DNA of 64,000 bases from Roseivirga spongicola (GCF_001592965.1 NZ_LRPC01000028.1:682001-746000); one strand, 5' to 3'; positions 10,037-18,273 are shown, numbered from the stretch's first letter. The notes: a model not told the origin generated them from the sequence alone. Made by a program: numbers and translations.

Positions 10037-11737
10037 CTAGTAATTGATTAAAAACTCTTTAAGCTTGTTGGCGGCTTCTGTATTCAGCTTTTTCTTGAGA
10101 CGATAACGAGACACTCTTAGGCTATCGGTGCTAATGCCCAAGATGGTGGCTATATCTTTTGAAGAGATTCCCATACGGATGAGCGCGCAGAGCCTGATTT
10201 CACTTTCGGTAAGGTCGGCAAACTCCTTTTTTATTCGGTGAGAAAAGTCGTCATGTACCTGATTGAAACTATCTTGAAAATGCTCCCACTCTCTATCGAA
10301 CTGAAACCCCTTGTCTATGGAGTTGGAAAGCTTACTGACAACATCAGACTTCATTTTGTTCTCCTTATCCAGTACGCTGATCTGTTCACGCAAATCTTTT
10401 AGCAATCGGTTCTTTTGAATAATATGAAGTGTCTTGGTGGTCAGGTCTTGGCTTCTGGCTTCTAGCTCTAGGTAGAACTGTTCTTCTTTCAGTTTTTTAT
10501 TTTCTAACTGCGTCTGAAGTGCCTTTTGCTCTAGCTCTATGTTCTCAATCTTTGCATCGCTCAAGGCCTTTTGGGCCTTAAATGCTTCTGTTGCATTAGT
10601 TCTTCTTTTCCGCTCCTGTATTGCTACTAGCGTAACGAAAAATATAAGGCCAAGAGACCCAACAATGACTGTATTTCTGGTTTGTCTACCAATGCGCTGT
10701 TCTGCCTCAAGCTGAACTATGGCCTGCTCCTTCTCTTGCGTTTCATAGAGTGTTTGAAAATTGGCAATCTGCCCTGCAATTTGAGAATTGAATAGGTTTT
10801 GACTGAATTCATAAGCACTATCATAATACATCAGAGCCAGCGATTCCTGACCATCGGCCCGATATACTTTGGCTAAATCATGATAGGCACTAAGTATTTC
10901 GTAATTCAGGTTTAAGCTATCGGCTAGTGCTAAAGCCTTATTGGTATACACAACCGACTCCTCTACAATTCCACGCTTTCTATACGTGTCACCAATATTA
11001 TTGAGTGTATTCACCAATGCTGGTAAATTATTACACACAGAATCGTACTTAGCCGATTGCAAAAAGTAGTCGTAGGCCTGTTCAAACTGACCCAGGTCTT
11101 CATAGATACTACCAATATTATCATGAATGATGGCCAAGCCTCGGCTATCGTCTAACGCTTCGTAGAGCTCCAATGCTTTGTATTGATAAAAGAAAGCTGA
11201 GTCAGAATCGGCCGTTTTTTCATAGTAGTGCCCAATCACCCCATAGGTTTCTGCCAAGCCGCTTGAATCATTGAGCAACAAAAAGAGTTTTCTAGACCTA
11301 TGATATTCATTTAAGGCTTTGTCCCATAAATCATGAAATTGATAGGCCGCCCCTAAAGCCAAAAGAGTTTGAGCCGTTTCATTGGTAGCGTTGAGCTCTT
11401 GAAAAACCTTGAGCGCATCGGTTAGGTAAGAAATGGCATTGTCATAGGCACCTTGTAGATAGAATATTTCACCCATGGTTCGCTTAGCTACCGCGTAGTT
11501 ATGATCATCAGCCTGAGAAAGAGCTTCGTCCATAGCTAGCTTTGCGTAAAAAAATGCTGAGTCTGGATCGCTAGAAGCGTAAAAACTACCTAACTCATTA
11601 AGTGACCTCAACTGAACCGATAGTGTATTGGCCGAGTTGGAAGAGGTAGGAATAAGCACATTATTGCTTTTGATCTGCCCTAAAGCGGAAGCAGAACAAA
11701 CTAGAAAGAGCAATAAAGTGAGCGTACTCCGAAACAT
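10037..11737 (-). CDS. TPR sensor with membrane helix and C-terminal LuxR-like HTH
   Basis: A 566-residue protein with a signal peptide (MFRSTLTLLLFLVCSASALGQ), five or six tetratricopeptide repeats (about residues 50-330; for example AYDNAISYLTDALKVFQEL and GQFEQAYDYFLQSAKYD), a transmembrane helix (TVIVGSLGLIFFVTLVAI, about 355-372), a long coiled coil (about 385-480) and a C-terminal HTH (LTESEIRLCALIRMGISSKDIATILGIS). The TPRs face the periplasm and the HTH the cytoplasm, so it is a one-piece membrane-bound regulator. It is directly upstream of the TonB receptor on the same strand with a 181-base gap, so it probably controls the receptor/phytase genes. Confidence 0.88.
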   Translation of the reverse strand: MFRSTLTLLLFLVCSASALGQIKSNNVLIPTSSNSANTLSVQLRSLNELGSFYASSDPDSAFFYAKLAMDEALSQADDHNYAVAKRTMGEIFYLQGAYDNAISYLTDALKVFQELNATNETAQTLLALGAAYQFHDLWDKALNEYHRSRKLFLLLNDSSGLAETYGVIGHYYEKTADSDSAFFYQYKALELYEALDDSRGLAIIHDNIGSIYEDLGQFEQAYDYFLQSAKYDSVCNNLPALVNTLNNIGDTYRKRGIVEESVVYTNKALALADSLNLNYEILSAYHDLAKVYRADGQESLALMYYDSAYEFSQNLFNSQIAGQIANFQTLYETQEKEQAIVQLEAEQRIGRQTRNTVIVGSLGLIFFVTLVAIQERKRRTNATEAFKAQKALSDAKIENIELEQKALQTQLENKKLKEEQFYLELEARSQDLTTKTLHIIQKNRLLKDLREQISVLDKENKMKSDVVSKLSNSIDKGFQFDREWEHFQDSFNQVHDDFSHRIKKEFADLTESEIRLCALIRMGISSKDIATILGISTDSLRVSRYRLKKKLNTEAANKLKEFLINY

Positions 11738-12072
11738 CAGAGCAAGCTAACCTCACTATGTTAGCCCAAAGGTTAGTGAATTTGAAGTTTGTGTGAAGTT
11801 TTGGATTTTTAAGTACATAGATGATAGTACAGAGTATTGAGTAGATAGTATTGAGACATTCAATCATCGAAATCAGTTGTTCGTAATCCTGTGCGGACTG
11901 CTACTATTACTAAAACTCTATTAACCAAATCACATACTAAGAATGATAGGTACTCGCCAAAGGCAAAGTACCAGTTACATTAGCAGACAAATGAGTGCTA
12001 GGTGATTTAAAATCTTAAGCAGTTTTATAAAAGGTCTGAATTCATCATATTCATTCCTCAATACTTAAACAC

Positions 12073-12660
12073 ATGCTACTCCCTCTAAACTGCACAGTTA
12101 ATTACATCGAAGATTTCCTAAGTCCAAAAGAGTCTCTCGCACTTTATACTCTGTTAATTAAACAGTATAAGTTAGATAAAGCCAGAACTAGAATAGAGGC
12201 TGGAGGTCGGATTATAGAAACTGATGGCTTCAAAATACTCTTTTCTATGCCCGATCTGATTGCCAGGAACACGCACCCTGAACATATTCATGGCAAATCA
12301 TATCCATTTGAGGGCCTGATGCAAGACTTAAAAGACAAAGTGGAAAAGATCTCTAATCAAAGCTTCGACTTAGCCATGTGCCTATACTATCCTGATGGTT
12401 CCTTTTATGCTCCCTATCATTCGGATCAACAAACCTCAGGAGTAAAAACTATTCTGCCATCACTTAGCCTTGGAGAAGTAAGAGAATTCAGTTTTAGAGA
12501 TAAGGAAACAGAATCTACCTTTTCCTTAGATCTTGCTAATGGAAGCCTCCTTATTATGGGTGAGAACTGCCAGAAAGATTATGAACACAGCTTGATCAAG
12601 AACGAAAAATATCAACGGCCTAGAATCAATATCACTTTCAGAGAGGCAGCATTCCAATAG
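12073..12660 (+). CDS. AlkB-like 2-oxoglutarate/Fe(II) oxygenase, copy 1
   Basis: A 195-residue protein of the AlkB-like 2OG-Fe(II) oxygenase superfamily, which oxidatively demethylates nucleic acids or hydroxylates proteins. Seen: the facial triad HxD at His116-x-Asp118 (PYHSDQQ), the distal His172 (YEHSL) and the 2OG-binding RINITFR with Arg184 and Arg190; LAMCLYYPDGSFYAPYHSD matches the family's core. It is about the size of a minimal AlkB domain. It differs from copy 2 at six residues (10, 14, 30, 52, 169, 182), none of them a metal or 2OG ligand. It is flanked by structured repeats in an accessory array. Confidence 0.85.
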   Translation: MLLPLNCTVNYIEDFLSPKESLALYTLLIKQYKLDKARTRIEAGGRIIETDGFKILFSMPDLIARNTHPEHIHGKSYPFEGLMQDLKDKVEKISNQSFDLAMCLYYPDGSFYAPYHSDQQTSGVKTILPSLSLGEVREFSFRDKETESTFSLDLANGSLLIMGENCQKDYEHSLIKNEKYQRPRINITFREAAFQ

Positions 12661-12721
12661 AAGCCCCCATTAAAGAGATAATAGTACATAGTATCTAGAC
12701 TTACTTGAAGTATGTACCTAC

Positions 12722-12799
12722 GCCTTTGTTGGTCTTGTGACCAATAAATCTGATGAGTCATGCTTAGAGACTCGTTGGTGAAAACACCAACGAGGGCTT
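12722..12799 (+). repeat. Two-hairpin repeat A
   Basis: A 78-base element from GCCTTTGTTGG to the end GGGCTT. First stem TTTGTTGGTC/GACCAATAAA (one G-T pair); second stem a perfect 10 bp, CTCGTTGGTG and CACCAACGAG with an AAAA loop (12771-12794). Between them is the conserved stretch CTGATGAGTCATGCTTAG. The outer ends also pair (GCCTTTGTTGG with CCAACGAGGGC). The interval 12661-13111 holds this repeat and the leader of unit 2, and no other gene. Confidence 0.85.
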
Positions 12800-13111
12800 G
12801 GAGTACCTAGAATCTATAAAAATGACTAAGTCAAATTCCATGCTCAACGGCTGGTTTTAAATGATAGTACAGAGTTTTGAGTAGATAGTATTGAGACATT
12901 CAATCATCAAAATCAGTTGTTCGTAATCCTGTGCGGACTGCTACTATTACTAAAACTCTATCAACCACACCCATGCTAAGAATGATAGGTACTCGCCAAA
13001 GGCAAAGTACCAGTTACTTTAGCAGACAAGTGAGTGCTAGGTGATTTAAAATCTCAAGCAGTTTTATAAAAGGTCGGAATTCATCATATTCATTCCACAA
13101 TACTTAAACAC

Positions 13112-13699
13112 ATGCTACTCCCTCTAAACTGCACAGTTGATTACATCGAAGGTTTCCTAAGTCCAAAAGAGTCTCTCGCACTTTATACTCTGTTAATTGA
13201 ACAGTATAAGTTAGATAAAGCCAGAACTAGAATAGAGGCTGGAGGTCGAATTATAGAGACTGATGTCTTCAAAATACTCTTTTCTATGCCCGATCTGATT
13301 GCCAGAAACACGCATCCTGAACATATTCATGGCAAATCATATCCATTTGAGGGCCTGATGCAAGACTTAAAAGACAAAGTGGAAAAGATCTCAAATCAAA
13401 GCTTCGACTTAGCCATGTGCCTATACTATCCTGATGGTTCCTTTTATGCTCCCTATCATTCGGATCAACAAACCTCAGGAGTAAAAACTATTCTGCCATC
13501 ACTTAGCCTCGGAGAAGTAAGAGAATTCAGCTTTAGAGATAAGGAAACAGAATCTACCTTTTCCTTAGATCTTGCCAATGGAAGCCTTCTTATTATGGGT
13601 GAAAACTGCCAGAAAAATTATGAACACAGCTTGATCAAGAACGAAAAATATCAACAGCCTAGAATCAATATTACTTTCAGAGAGGCTGCATTCCAATAG
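13112..13699 (+). CDS. AlkB-like 2-oxoglutarate/Fe(II) oxygenase, copy 2
   Basis: Second 195-residue copy with the same HxD, distal His and RINITFR residues. By eye I count 18 base changes from copy 1 across 588 bases, 12 silent and 6 changing residues (N10D, D14G, K30E, G52V, D169N, R182Q). The excess of silent changes suggests both copies have been kept functional. The leader is duplicated too, so both copies probably have the same expression signals. The substrate cannot be read from the sequence. Confidence 0.85.
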   Translation: MLLPLNCTVDYIEGFLSPKESLALYTLLIEQYKLDKARTRIEAGGRIIETDVFKILFSMPDLIARNTHPEHIHGKSYPFEGLMQDLKDKVEKISNQSFDLAMCLYYPDGSFYAPYHSDQQTSGVKTILPSLSLGEVREFSFRDKETESTFSLDLANGSLLIMGENCQKNYEHSLIKNEKYQQPRINITFREAAFQ

Positions 13700-13760
13700 A
13701 AGACCCCATCAGAGAGATATAAGTACATGGTATCTAGACTTACTTGAAGTATGCACCTAC

Positions 13761-13858
13761 GCCTTTGTTGGTCTTGTGACCAATAAATCTGATGAGTCAT
13801 GTTTAGAATCTCGATGGTGATAACGGTAACTAGGTCACACAAATAAATTTCAGGGCTT
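13761..13858 (+). repeat. Two-hairpin repeat B (degenerate)
   Basis: The first half (GCCTTTGTTGGTC through CTGATGAGTCATG) matches repeat A. The second stem is damaged (CTCGATGGTGATAACGGTAAC), and about 20 AT-rich bases precede the final GGGCTT. It sits between AlkB copy 2 and the small AT-rich ORF. Confidence 0.75.
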
Positions 13859-13915
13859 GTTTTTAATAATTAACCTGCTAAATTCCTGTTTTTCAGAACT
13901 TTAAATGTAGAAGAA

Positions 13916-14182
13916 ATGAATATTATAGAAAGAATACCGTTTAATAAACTATTTATTAGAAACAATCTTGGTTATAGTCCAGTAAGAAAAATTAGAAATG
14001 GTAGTATTACTTATTTACCTACTCAAGCTAAAAGTGAAGGACATTTTATAATGCTCTATAAAAATGGTCTTATTGAAGATTTTACAACTGCTGATTATCT
14101 AATAAGTAAGAATGATTTAGGAGAAGATACAATTATTGGTTTTGTTGAATCTACAATAACTAAGTCATTTAGAAGGCAATAA
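13916..14182 (+). CDS. Small AT-rich hypothetical ORF in the repeat array
   Basis: An 88-residue ORF (MNIIERIPFNKLF...ITKSFRRQ) that I do not recognise. It is basic and rich in Ile, Asn and Lys, with no signal peptide or membrane helix. Its codons are clearly more AT-rich than the neighbouring AlkB copies (many ATA, TTA and AAT codons), which suggests separate origin. It lies between hairpin repeats B and C like the cargo of a cassette. It starts with ATG after an A-rich leader. A short basic protein with a central beta-like segment (SEGHFIMLYKNGLIEDF) could be a toxin, an antitoxin or a phage-type regulator, but nothing decides this. Confidence 0.55.
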   Translation: MNIIERIPFNKLFIRNNLGYSPVRKIRNGSITYLPTQAKSEGHFIMLYKNGLIEDFTTADYLISKNDLGEDTIIGFVESTITKSFRRQ

Positions 14183-14205
14183 AAAAACTCCGTATAGGGC
14201 TTTAT

Positions 14206-14282
14206 GCCTTTGTTAGCCTTGTGACCAACAAATCTGATGAATCATGCTTAGGGGCACGTTGGTGACAACACCAACGAGGGCT
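14206..14282 (+). repeat. Two-hairpin repeat C
   Basis: A 77-base element from GCCTTTGTTAG to GGGCT. The second stem CGTTGGTG/CACCAACG is intact with an ACAA loop; the first stem is weakened. It joins the small ORF to a remnant of the AlkB 3' end. Six bases upstream is an extra GGGCTT, the same hexamer that ends the other repeats. The 409-base interval 14183-14591 holds repeats C and D and the remnant only. Confidence 0.8.
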
Positions 14283-14284
14283 AG

Positions 14285-14322
14285 GAATCAATATTACTTT
14301 CAGAGAGGCTGCATTCCAGTAG
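14285..14322 (+). pseudogene. Remnant of a third AlkB-like copy (last codons)
   Basis: The bases encode INITFREAAFQ and a TAG stop, the exact C-terminus of the two AlkB-like genes, followed by the same downstream sequence (AAAGAGATAATAGTAC). It matches copy 2 (ATT, GCT codons) rather than copy 1. The rest of the gene is missing, and the break falls right after hairpin repeat C. This shows a third unit that was deleted or only partly copied. Confidence 0.85.
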
Positions 14323-14383
14323 AAGCCTCCACTAAAGAGATAATAGTACGTAGTATTTAGATTCACTTGAAGTACGCACCTAC

Positions 14384-14459
14384 ACCTTTGTTGGTCTTGA
14401 CCAACAAATCTGATGAGTCATGCTTAGAGACTCGTTGGTGAAAACACCAACGAGGGCTT
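14384..14459 (+). repeat. Two-hairpin repeat D
   Basis: A 76-base copy in which both stems are perfect: TTTGTTGGTC/GACCAACAAA with a 2-base loop, and CTCGTTGGTG/CACCAACGAG with an AAAA loop (14431-14454). After its GGGCTT comes a degenerate form of the unit leader (14459-14493; GGCAAGCACCAGTCAC, then GGCAGAAAGGTGAG), so the array once continued further. Confidence 0.85.
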
Positions 14460-14591
14460 CGGCAAGCACCAGTCACTACGGCAGAAAGGTGAGATTTCTT
14501 ATACCGGTCATCAAGGTTTAAACCTTGAGCTAAAGATCAATCTTCTTAACCTTTCGTTTGGCTTTCCAGTAGCCCCAAAGTAGCTTGGGGC

Positions 14592-15461
14592 TTATGGCTT
14601 TTTTCCTCTAGAAGCTTCTAGCATATCCCACATCTCTTGAGGAATCTTTTCTAGGTGACTGAACTCACCAGCACCCATTAGCCATTCGCCACCATCAATG
14701 GTCACTACTTCTCCATTTACATAGGCAGAATAATCTGACATTAGATAAGCCGCTAGGTTAGCTAGCTCTTGGTGCTCTCCTACTCTACCTACAGGCACTA
14801 GCTTTGCTGGGTCAAACTTCTTCACTAAGTCACCTGGCAACAGCCTACTCCAAGCGCCTTCTGTCGGGAATGGCCCAGGGGCAATAGCATTTAGCCTGAT
14901 TTTATACTTAGCCCATTCAACGGCTAATGATCTCGTCATAGAAAGCACTCCGGCTTTAGCACAAGCAGATGGCACCACATAACCAGAGCCTGTCCAGGCA
15001 TAAGTGGTTACAATATTGAGAACCGTACCAGCCTGTTTTTGCTCAATCCACTTCTTCCCTAAGGCAAGGGTAAAATTGGTTGTACCCTTTAGCACAATAT
15101 CTATGATGGTATCGAAAGCTCTATTGGAAAGTCGTTCTGTTGGGCTTACAAAGTTACCGGCTGCATTATTCAAAAGACCATTAATTTGACCGAAACGCTC
15201 TTCAGTCACCTTCAGCACATTTTCTACCTGCTCGTAATCTCGCACATCGCATTGTACCGGTAACACGGTTCCTCCCGTCTCCTCTTCCAACTCTTTAGCC
15301 GACTTTTCAAGTACCTCAATCTTTCTACTTGTGATTACCAAATTGGCTCCAAGCTCCAAAAAATACTTGCCCATAGATCGGCCTAAACCTGTTCCACCAC
15401 CTGTAACAATAATGGTTTGCCCTTTGAGCGCACCATCTTTTAACATTCCATCAGTTCTCAT
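14592..15461 (-). CDS. SDR oxidoreductase, 2,4-dienoyl-CoA reductase type
   Basis: A 289-residue short-chain dehydrogenase with a Rossmann NAD(P)-binding site (TGGGTGLGRSMG, about residues 20-31), NNAAGNF, and the active-site stretch SGYVVPSACAKAGVLSMTRSLAVEW. The classical Tyr of YxxxK is replaced by Ser while the Lys is kept, exactly the pattern of the 2,4-dienoyl-CoA reductase (DECR) branch, as is NAIAPGPFPTEGAWSRL. It should use NADPH to reduce dienoyl-CoA intermediates during beta-oxidation of unsaturated fatty acids in the cytoplasm. It stands alone, with the AlkB repeat array just past its stop. Confidence 0.85.
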   Translation of the reverse strand: MRTDGMLKDGALKGQTIIVTGGGTGLGRSMGKYFLELGANLVITSRKIEVLEKSAKELEEETGGTVLPVQCDVRDYEQVENVLKVTEERFGQINGLLNNAAGNFVSPTERLSNRAFDTIIDIVLKGTTNFTLALGKKWIEQKQAGTVLNIVTTYAWTGSGYVVPSACAKAGVLSMTRSLAVEWAKYKIRLNAIAPGPFPTEGAWSRLLPGDLVKKFDPAKLVPVGRVGEHQELANLAAYLMSDYSAYVNGEVVTIDGGEWLMGAGEFSHLEKIPQEMWDMLEASRGKKP

Positions 15462-15618
15462 TTATCCGTTTTTCTAAAGTGAGTGAACCTTCAAGATATC
15501 AAAAATATTCTCTGCATGCATAACATTTTTTAGGGCTATCCTTTAAAAGTCAAAACAAGCCAAGGGCTCAATCAATTCTCAGATGAATTCAGCATATTTG
15601 CTTTATATAAGCAACAAC

Positions 15619-16575
15619 ATGAAACGTCTTAAAACTCAAATATTATTTGCCTTAGCCACATCTATTATGCTTAGCTCTTGTGTGGCCAAGAAAGAATTCG
15701 ATGCTCTTTTTAATGAAAAAACCAACCTAGAGAACGAAAACGCTTCACTCAAAGAAAACCTGGAGATTGCTGAAGAGAAAATCAGCAGACTAGAGGTTCA
15801 GGTAGAAGAATACAAAGCCAAAAATGAAGCTACTCAAAACGATCTCGATGTATTGACTAAAGAGTATAATACTGTAAAAGGAAATTATGAGCGAGTAAAG
15901 CAGTTATACGACAATCTACTTTCTAACAGCAGCCAGTTGAACTCTGACTTGGCTCAACAGCAACAAAGGCTTTTGGCTATTCAAGACGATCTGGAAATTG
16001 AAAGGAAGAAGAATCAAGAACTGGCCGAAGATCTTTCTAAAAGAGAAGCCCGGGTAGCCGAATTAGAGAAATTGATTGCGGATAAAGATGCGGCTGTTCA
16101 ACAATTGAAGAAAAGAGTAACCGATGCTTTACTCAACTTCAACGAGAATGAGCTCACAGTAGAAGTAAAGAATGGAAAAGTATATGTTTCATTGGCCGAA
16201 AAGCTCCTTTTTGGTTCTGGAAGCACAAAAGTTGATGCCCAAGGAGCAAACGCGCTAAAACAACTCGCTGCTGCACTTAAAGGAAATAGCGAAATAAATA
16301 TTATGGTGGAAGGCCATACGGACAATGTGCCAATTTCTAGAGCTTCTCAATACATGAATGATAACTGGGATTTAAGTGTAATGAGAGCCACTTCTATTGT
16401 TAGAATTTTAGTAAGCAACGGTGTAAGCCCAGAGACTATTACCGCTTCGGGCAGAGGTGAGTTTTCTCCTGTTGCCGTAAACAACACCCCTGAAAACAAG
16501 GCTTTGAATAGAAGAACGGAAATCATCCTTACACCAAAACTCGATGAACTCTTCCAGATTCTTGAAACTTACTAA
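15619..16575 (+). CDS. OmpA-family lipoprotein with coiled coil
   Basis: 318 residues from the ATG at 15619, chosen because it begins a lipoprotein signal (MKRLKTQILFALATSIMLSSC); the frame is open 12 codons upstream. Residues of about 25-170 are a heptad-rich coiled coil (NLENENASLKENLEIAEEKI and similar). The C-terminal OmpA domain has INIMVEGHTDNVPIS, WDLSVMRATSIVRIL and GRGEFSPVAVNNTPENKALNRRTEI, the peptidoglycan-binding fold. It likely anchors the outer membrane to peptidoglycan. A small membrane protein gene follows after 31 bases and is probably in the same operon. Confidence 0.92.
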   Translation: MKRLKTQILFALATSIMLSSCVAKKEFDALFNEKTNLENENASLKENLEIAEEKISRLEVQVEEYKAKNEATQNDLDVLTKEYNTVKGNYERVKQLYDNLLSNSSQLNSDLAQQQQRLLAIQDDLEIERKKNQELAEDLSKREARVAELEKLIADKDAAVQQLKKRVTDALLNFNENELTVEVKNGKVYVSLAEKLLFGSGSTKVDAQGANALKQLAAALKGNSEINIMVEGHTDNVPISRASQYMNDNWDLSVMRATSIVRILVSNGVSPETITASGRGEFSPVAVNNTPENKALNRRTEIILTPKLDELFQILETY

Positions 16576-16606
16576 ACATTTCGGCTGAAAAAGAGATTTT
16601 CAACTC

Positions 16607-16873
16607 ATGAGTGATCAAAACGAATATTCAGAATTGAGCAATGACGAGCTCTCTCGTAAGTTGAACAAATTTAAGAAGCTACAACTAGGCATTTTTATTG
16701 CCGCGCTTGTAGCTTCTGTAGCCGTAGCAGTGGTGTCATTTTCCAAAAATGCCACACAAGGGTATCAGATTATACCTTTATTTCTTATTGTCGGAATTGC
16801 CTATCCGTTTATGGCTTTTGGAGGAATTAGAAAAAAGATTAAAACTGAATTAGACAGCCGCTCAAAACATTGA
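16607..16873 (+). CDS. Small two-helix membrane protein
   Basis: An 88-residue protein with an acidic N-terminus (SELSNDELSRKLNKFKKLQ), two transmembrane helices (about residues 29-46 and 56-73) and a basic tail (RKKIKTELDSRSKH). Proteins of this layout are common and uncharacterised in Bacteroidota. It follows the OmpA lipoprotein by 31 bases. Its end overlaps the convergent DUF819 gene by 12 bases. Confidence 0.75.
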   Translation: MSDQNEYSELSNDELSRKLNKFKKLQLGIFIAALVASVAVAVVSFSKNATQGYQIIPLFLIVGIAYPFMAFGGIRKKIKTELDSRSKH

Positions 16874-18115
16874 GGCTCTTTCCATCATCCAAGCGCATAA
16901 AAGTGCACCGTAAGTTCCTAAGGCATAACCTAGCACTGCCAATAACACACCAACAGGTGCTAAAGCAGGACTAAAAGCAGATGCTACTACTGGTGCTGAA
17001 GCTGCACCACCTACGTTGGCCTGACTTCCTACGGCTACAAAGAAGAATGGTGCTTTCACTAATTTAGCTACCACTATCATTATAATTACATGGAACAACA
17101 TCCAGGTAATTCCAATCAGGAATAGCCCCATATTGTCGAATATCTCCTGAATATTCATCTTCATACCAATAGTGGCCACCAGAATAAAGATGAACACACT
17201 GCCTAATCTGGAAGCACCAGCACCTTCATACTTTCTAAACTTTGTGAATGAAAGCCCCACTCCTATAGTAGTTGCAATAACAACCAACCAGAAGAAGCCA
17301 GAAGCTAGTGACTCTAAAGAGTATTTCGCTAACCATTCTTTTCGCTCTTCAAGCATGGGTGAAATAACATCTGAACCCCAATGAGCTAAGGCAGTCCCTC
17401 CAAAAGCAAGGGCGAGAATAACATAGGTTTCTGGTAGAGTAGGAATTTTTGCAATACTAGCCTGATACTTTTCTACTCGGCTTTTTAAATCATCAATAGC
17501 AGAAGTATCTGATTTTAACCATGCATCAATTTTCTTGGTGATACTCGCACCGTAAAGCAAAAAGCCCGTCCAAATGTTGGCACAGATTACATCTACCACA
17601 ATCATAGTAGCAAACAAGTCGTCACCTACTTCGAAAATTTCTTTCATAGAAGCTTGATTGGCCCCACCGCCAATCCAACTACCAGCCACAGTAGTAAGAC
17701 CTCGCCACACCTCTTGACCATCACCAACATCTAGCACACTAGGCGCAATGGTAGAAATGAGTAGAATTGCCAATGGTCCGCCTAGCACAATGCCAAAGGT
17801 AGCAGCCAAAAACATAATGATTGCCTTGGGACCAAGGTTCAGAATTCCTTTTAGATCTATACTCAAACAAAGTAGAACTAGGGAAGCCGGCAATAAATAC
17901 CTAGAGGCTACAAAGTAAAGATTTGACTCTTCGCCATCAATCAGTCCGAATGGCCAATTGAGCAGCGCAGGTAGAAAATAGCAAAGCAAAATGCTTGGTA
18001 CAAAGGTGTAGAACTTCTTCCAAAATGGCTTTTGAGAGCTCGATGTGTAAAATACCCAGGCCACAACCATAATGAGAAGACCTAGTACAATAGCATCGTT
18101 GGTAAAGTAAGGCAT
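16862..18115 (-). CDS. DUF819 family integral membrane protein
   Basis: A 417-residue, very hydrophobic protein with about eleven helices, matching the DUF819 (YjcL-like) family: GGGANQASMKEIF in the middle and the late VGSQANVGGAASAPVVASAF, both Gly/Ser/Asn-rich motifs like those of paired half-transporters. It is presumably a transporter or carrier with unknown substrate. The N-terminus (MPYFTNDAIVLGLLIMVVAWVF) is the first membrane helix. It stands alone and is divergent from the sodium symporter gene. Confidence 0.85.
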   Translation of the reverse strand: MPYFTNDAIVLGLLIMVVAWVFYTSSSQKPFWKKFYTFVPSILLCYFLPALLNWPFGLIDGEESNLYFVASRYLLPASLVLLCLSIDLKGILNLGPKAIIMFLAATFGIVLGGPLAILLISTIAPSVLDVGDGQEVWRGLTTVAGSWIGGGANQASMKEIFEVGDDLFATMIVVDVICANIWTGFLLYGASITKKIDAWLKSDTSAIDDLKSRVEKYQASIAKIPTLPETYVILALAFGGTALAHWGSDVISPMLEERKEWLAKYSLESLASGFFWLVVIATTIGVGLSFTKFRKYEGAGASRLGSVFIFILVATIGMKMNIQEIFDNMGLFLIGITWMLFHVIIMIVVAKLVKAPFFFVAVGSQANVGGAASAPVVASAFSPALAPVGVLLAVLGYALGTYGALLCAWMMERASMF

Positions 18116-18273
18116 TGATTCAGCTTTTGTTCGGTTTCAAGTATATACAATTTTGATCAACCTACATTCTATTTTAACTTCTATTGGTTCTGATAAGCTT
18201 TTTTAGATTTTTATATGGATGCCCATTATAACTGTGCAGAAACACATATATTCGGGTTTTAAAATTTTAATGA

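Larger units (their letters stand above)
11821..12799 (+). repeat. Tandem repeat unit 1 (AlkB-like cassette)
   Basis: This segment, comprising about 250 bases of leader, the AlkB-like gene and the two-hairpin repeat at its end, reappears at 12861-13858 offset by about 1.04 kb. Leader, gene and trailer are all nearly identical between the units, so the whole cassette was duplicated. The leader holds no ORF that I recognise but contains a hairpin, GGTACT...AGTACC with inner GCC/GGC (about 11949-11972). The 335 bases from 11738 to 12072 contain this leader and no other gene. Confidence 0.85.
12861..13858 (+). repeat. Tandem repeat unit 2 (AlkB-like cassette)
   Basis: Second copy of the unit at 11821. 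The leader from ATGATAGTAC onward, the gene and the trailing hairpin repeat all align with unit 1 over about 1 kb. Its terminal hairpin repeat is degenerate and carries about 20 extra bases before GGGCTT. A 61-base spacer without a counterpart in the unit separates the units (12800-12860). Confidence 0.85.

Noticed and set aside
11661..11867. A 68-codon minus-strand frame upstream of the TPR regulator.
   Set aside because: It overlaps the regulator start and the repeat leader, and has no family, signal or coding-like composition.
12751..12790. A hammerhead-ribozyme-like core (CTGATGAGTC...GAC, later GAAA) in the two-hairpin repeats.
   Set aside because: CTGATGA is kept in all four copies, but the short stem after it is not (ATC in C, broken in B), GAAA is not at the required place and varies between copies, and no cleavage-site context fits.
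12722..14459. The repeats as integron attC sites with AlkB and the small ORF as gene cassettes.
   Set aside because: The repeats have inverted ends and varied cargo but lack the GTTRRRY and RYYYAAC core boxes, and no integrase gene is present in the window.
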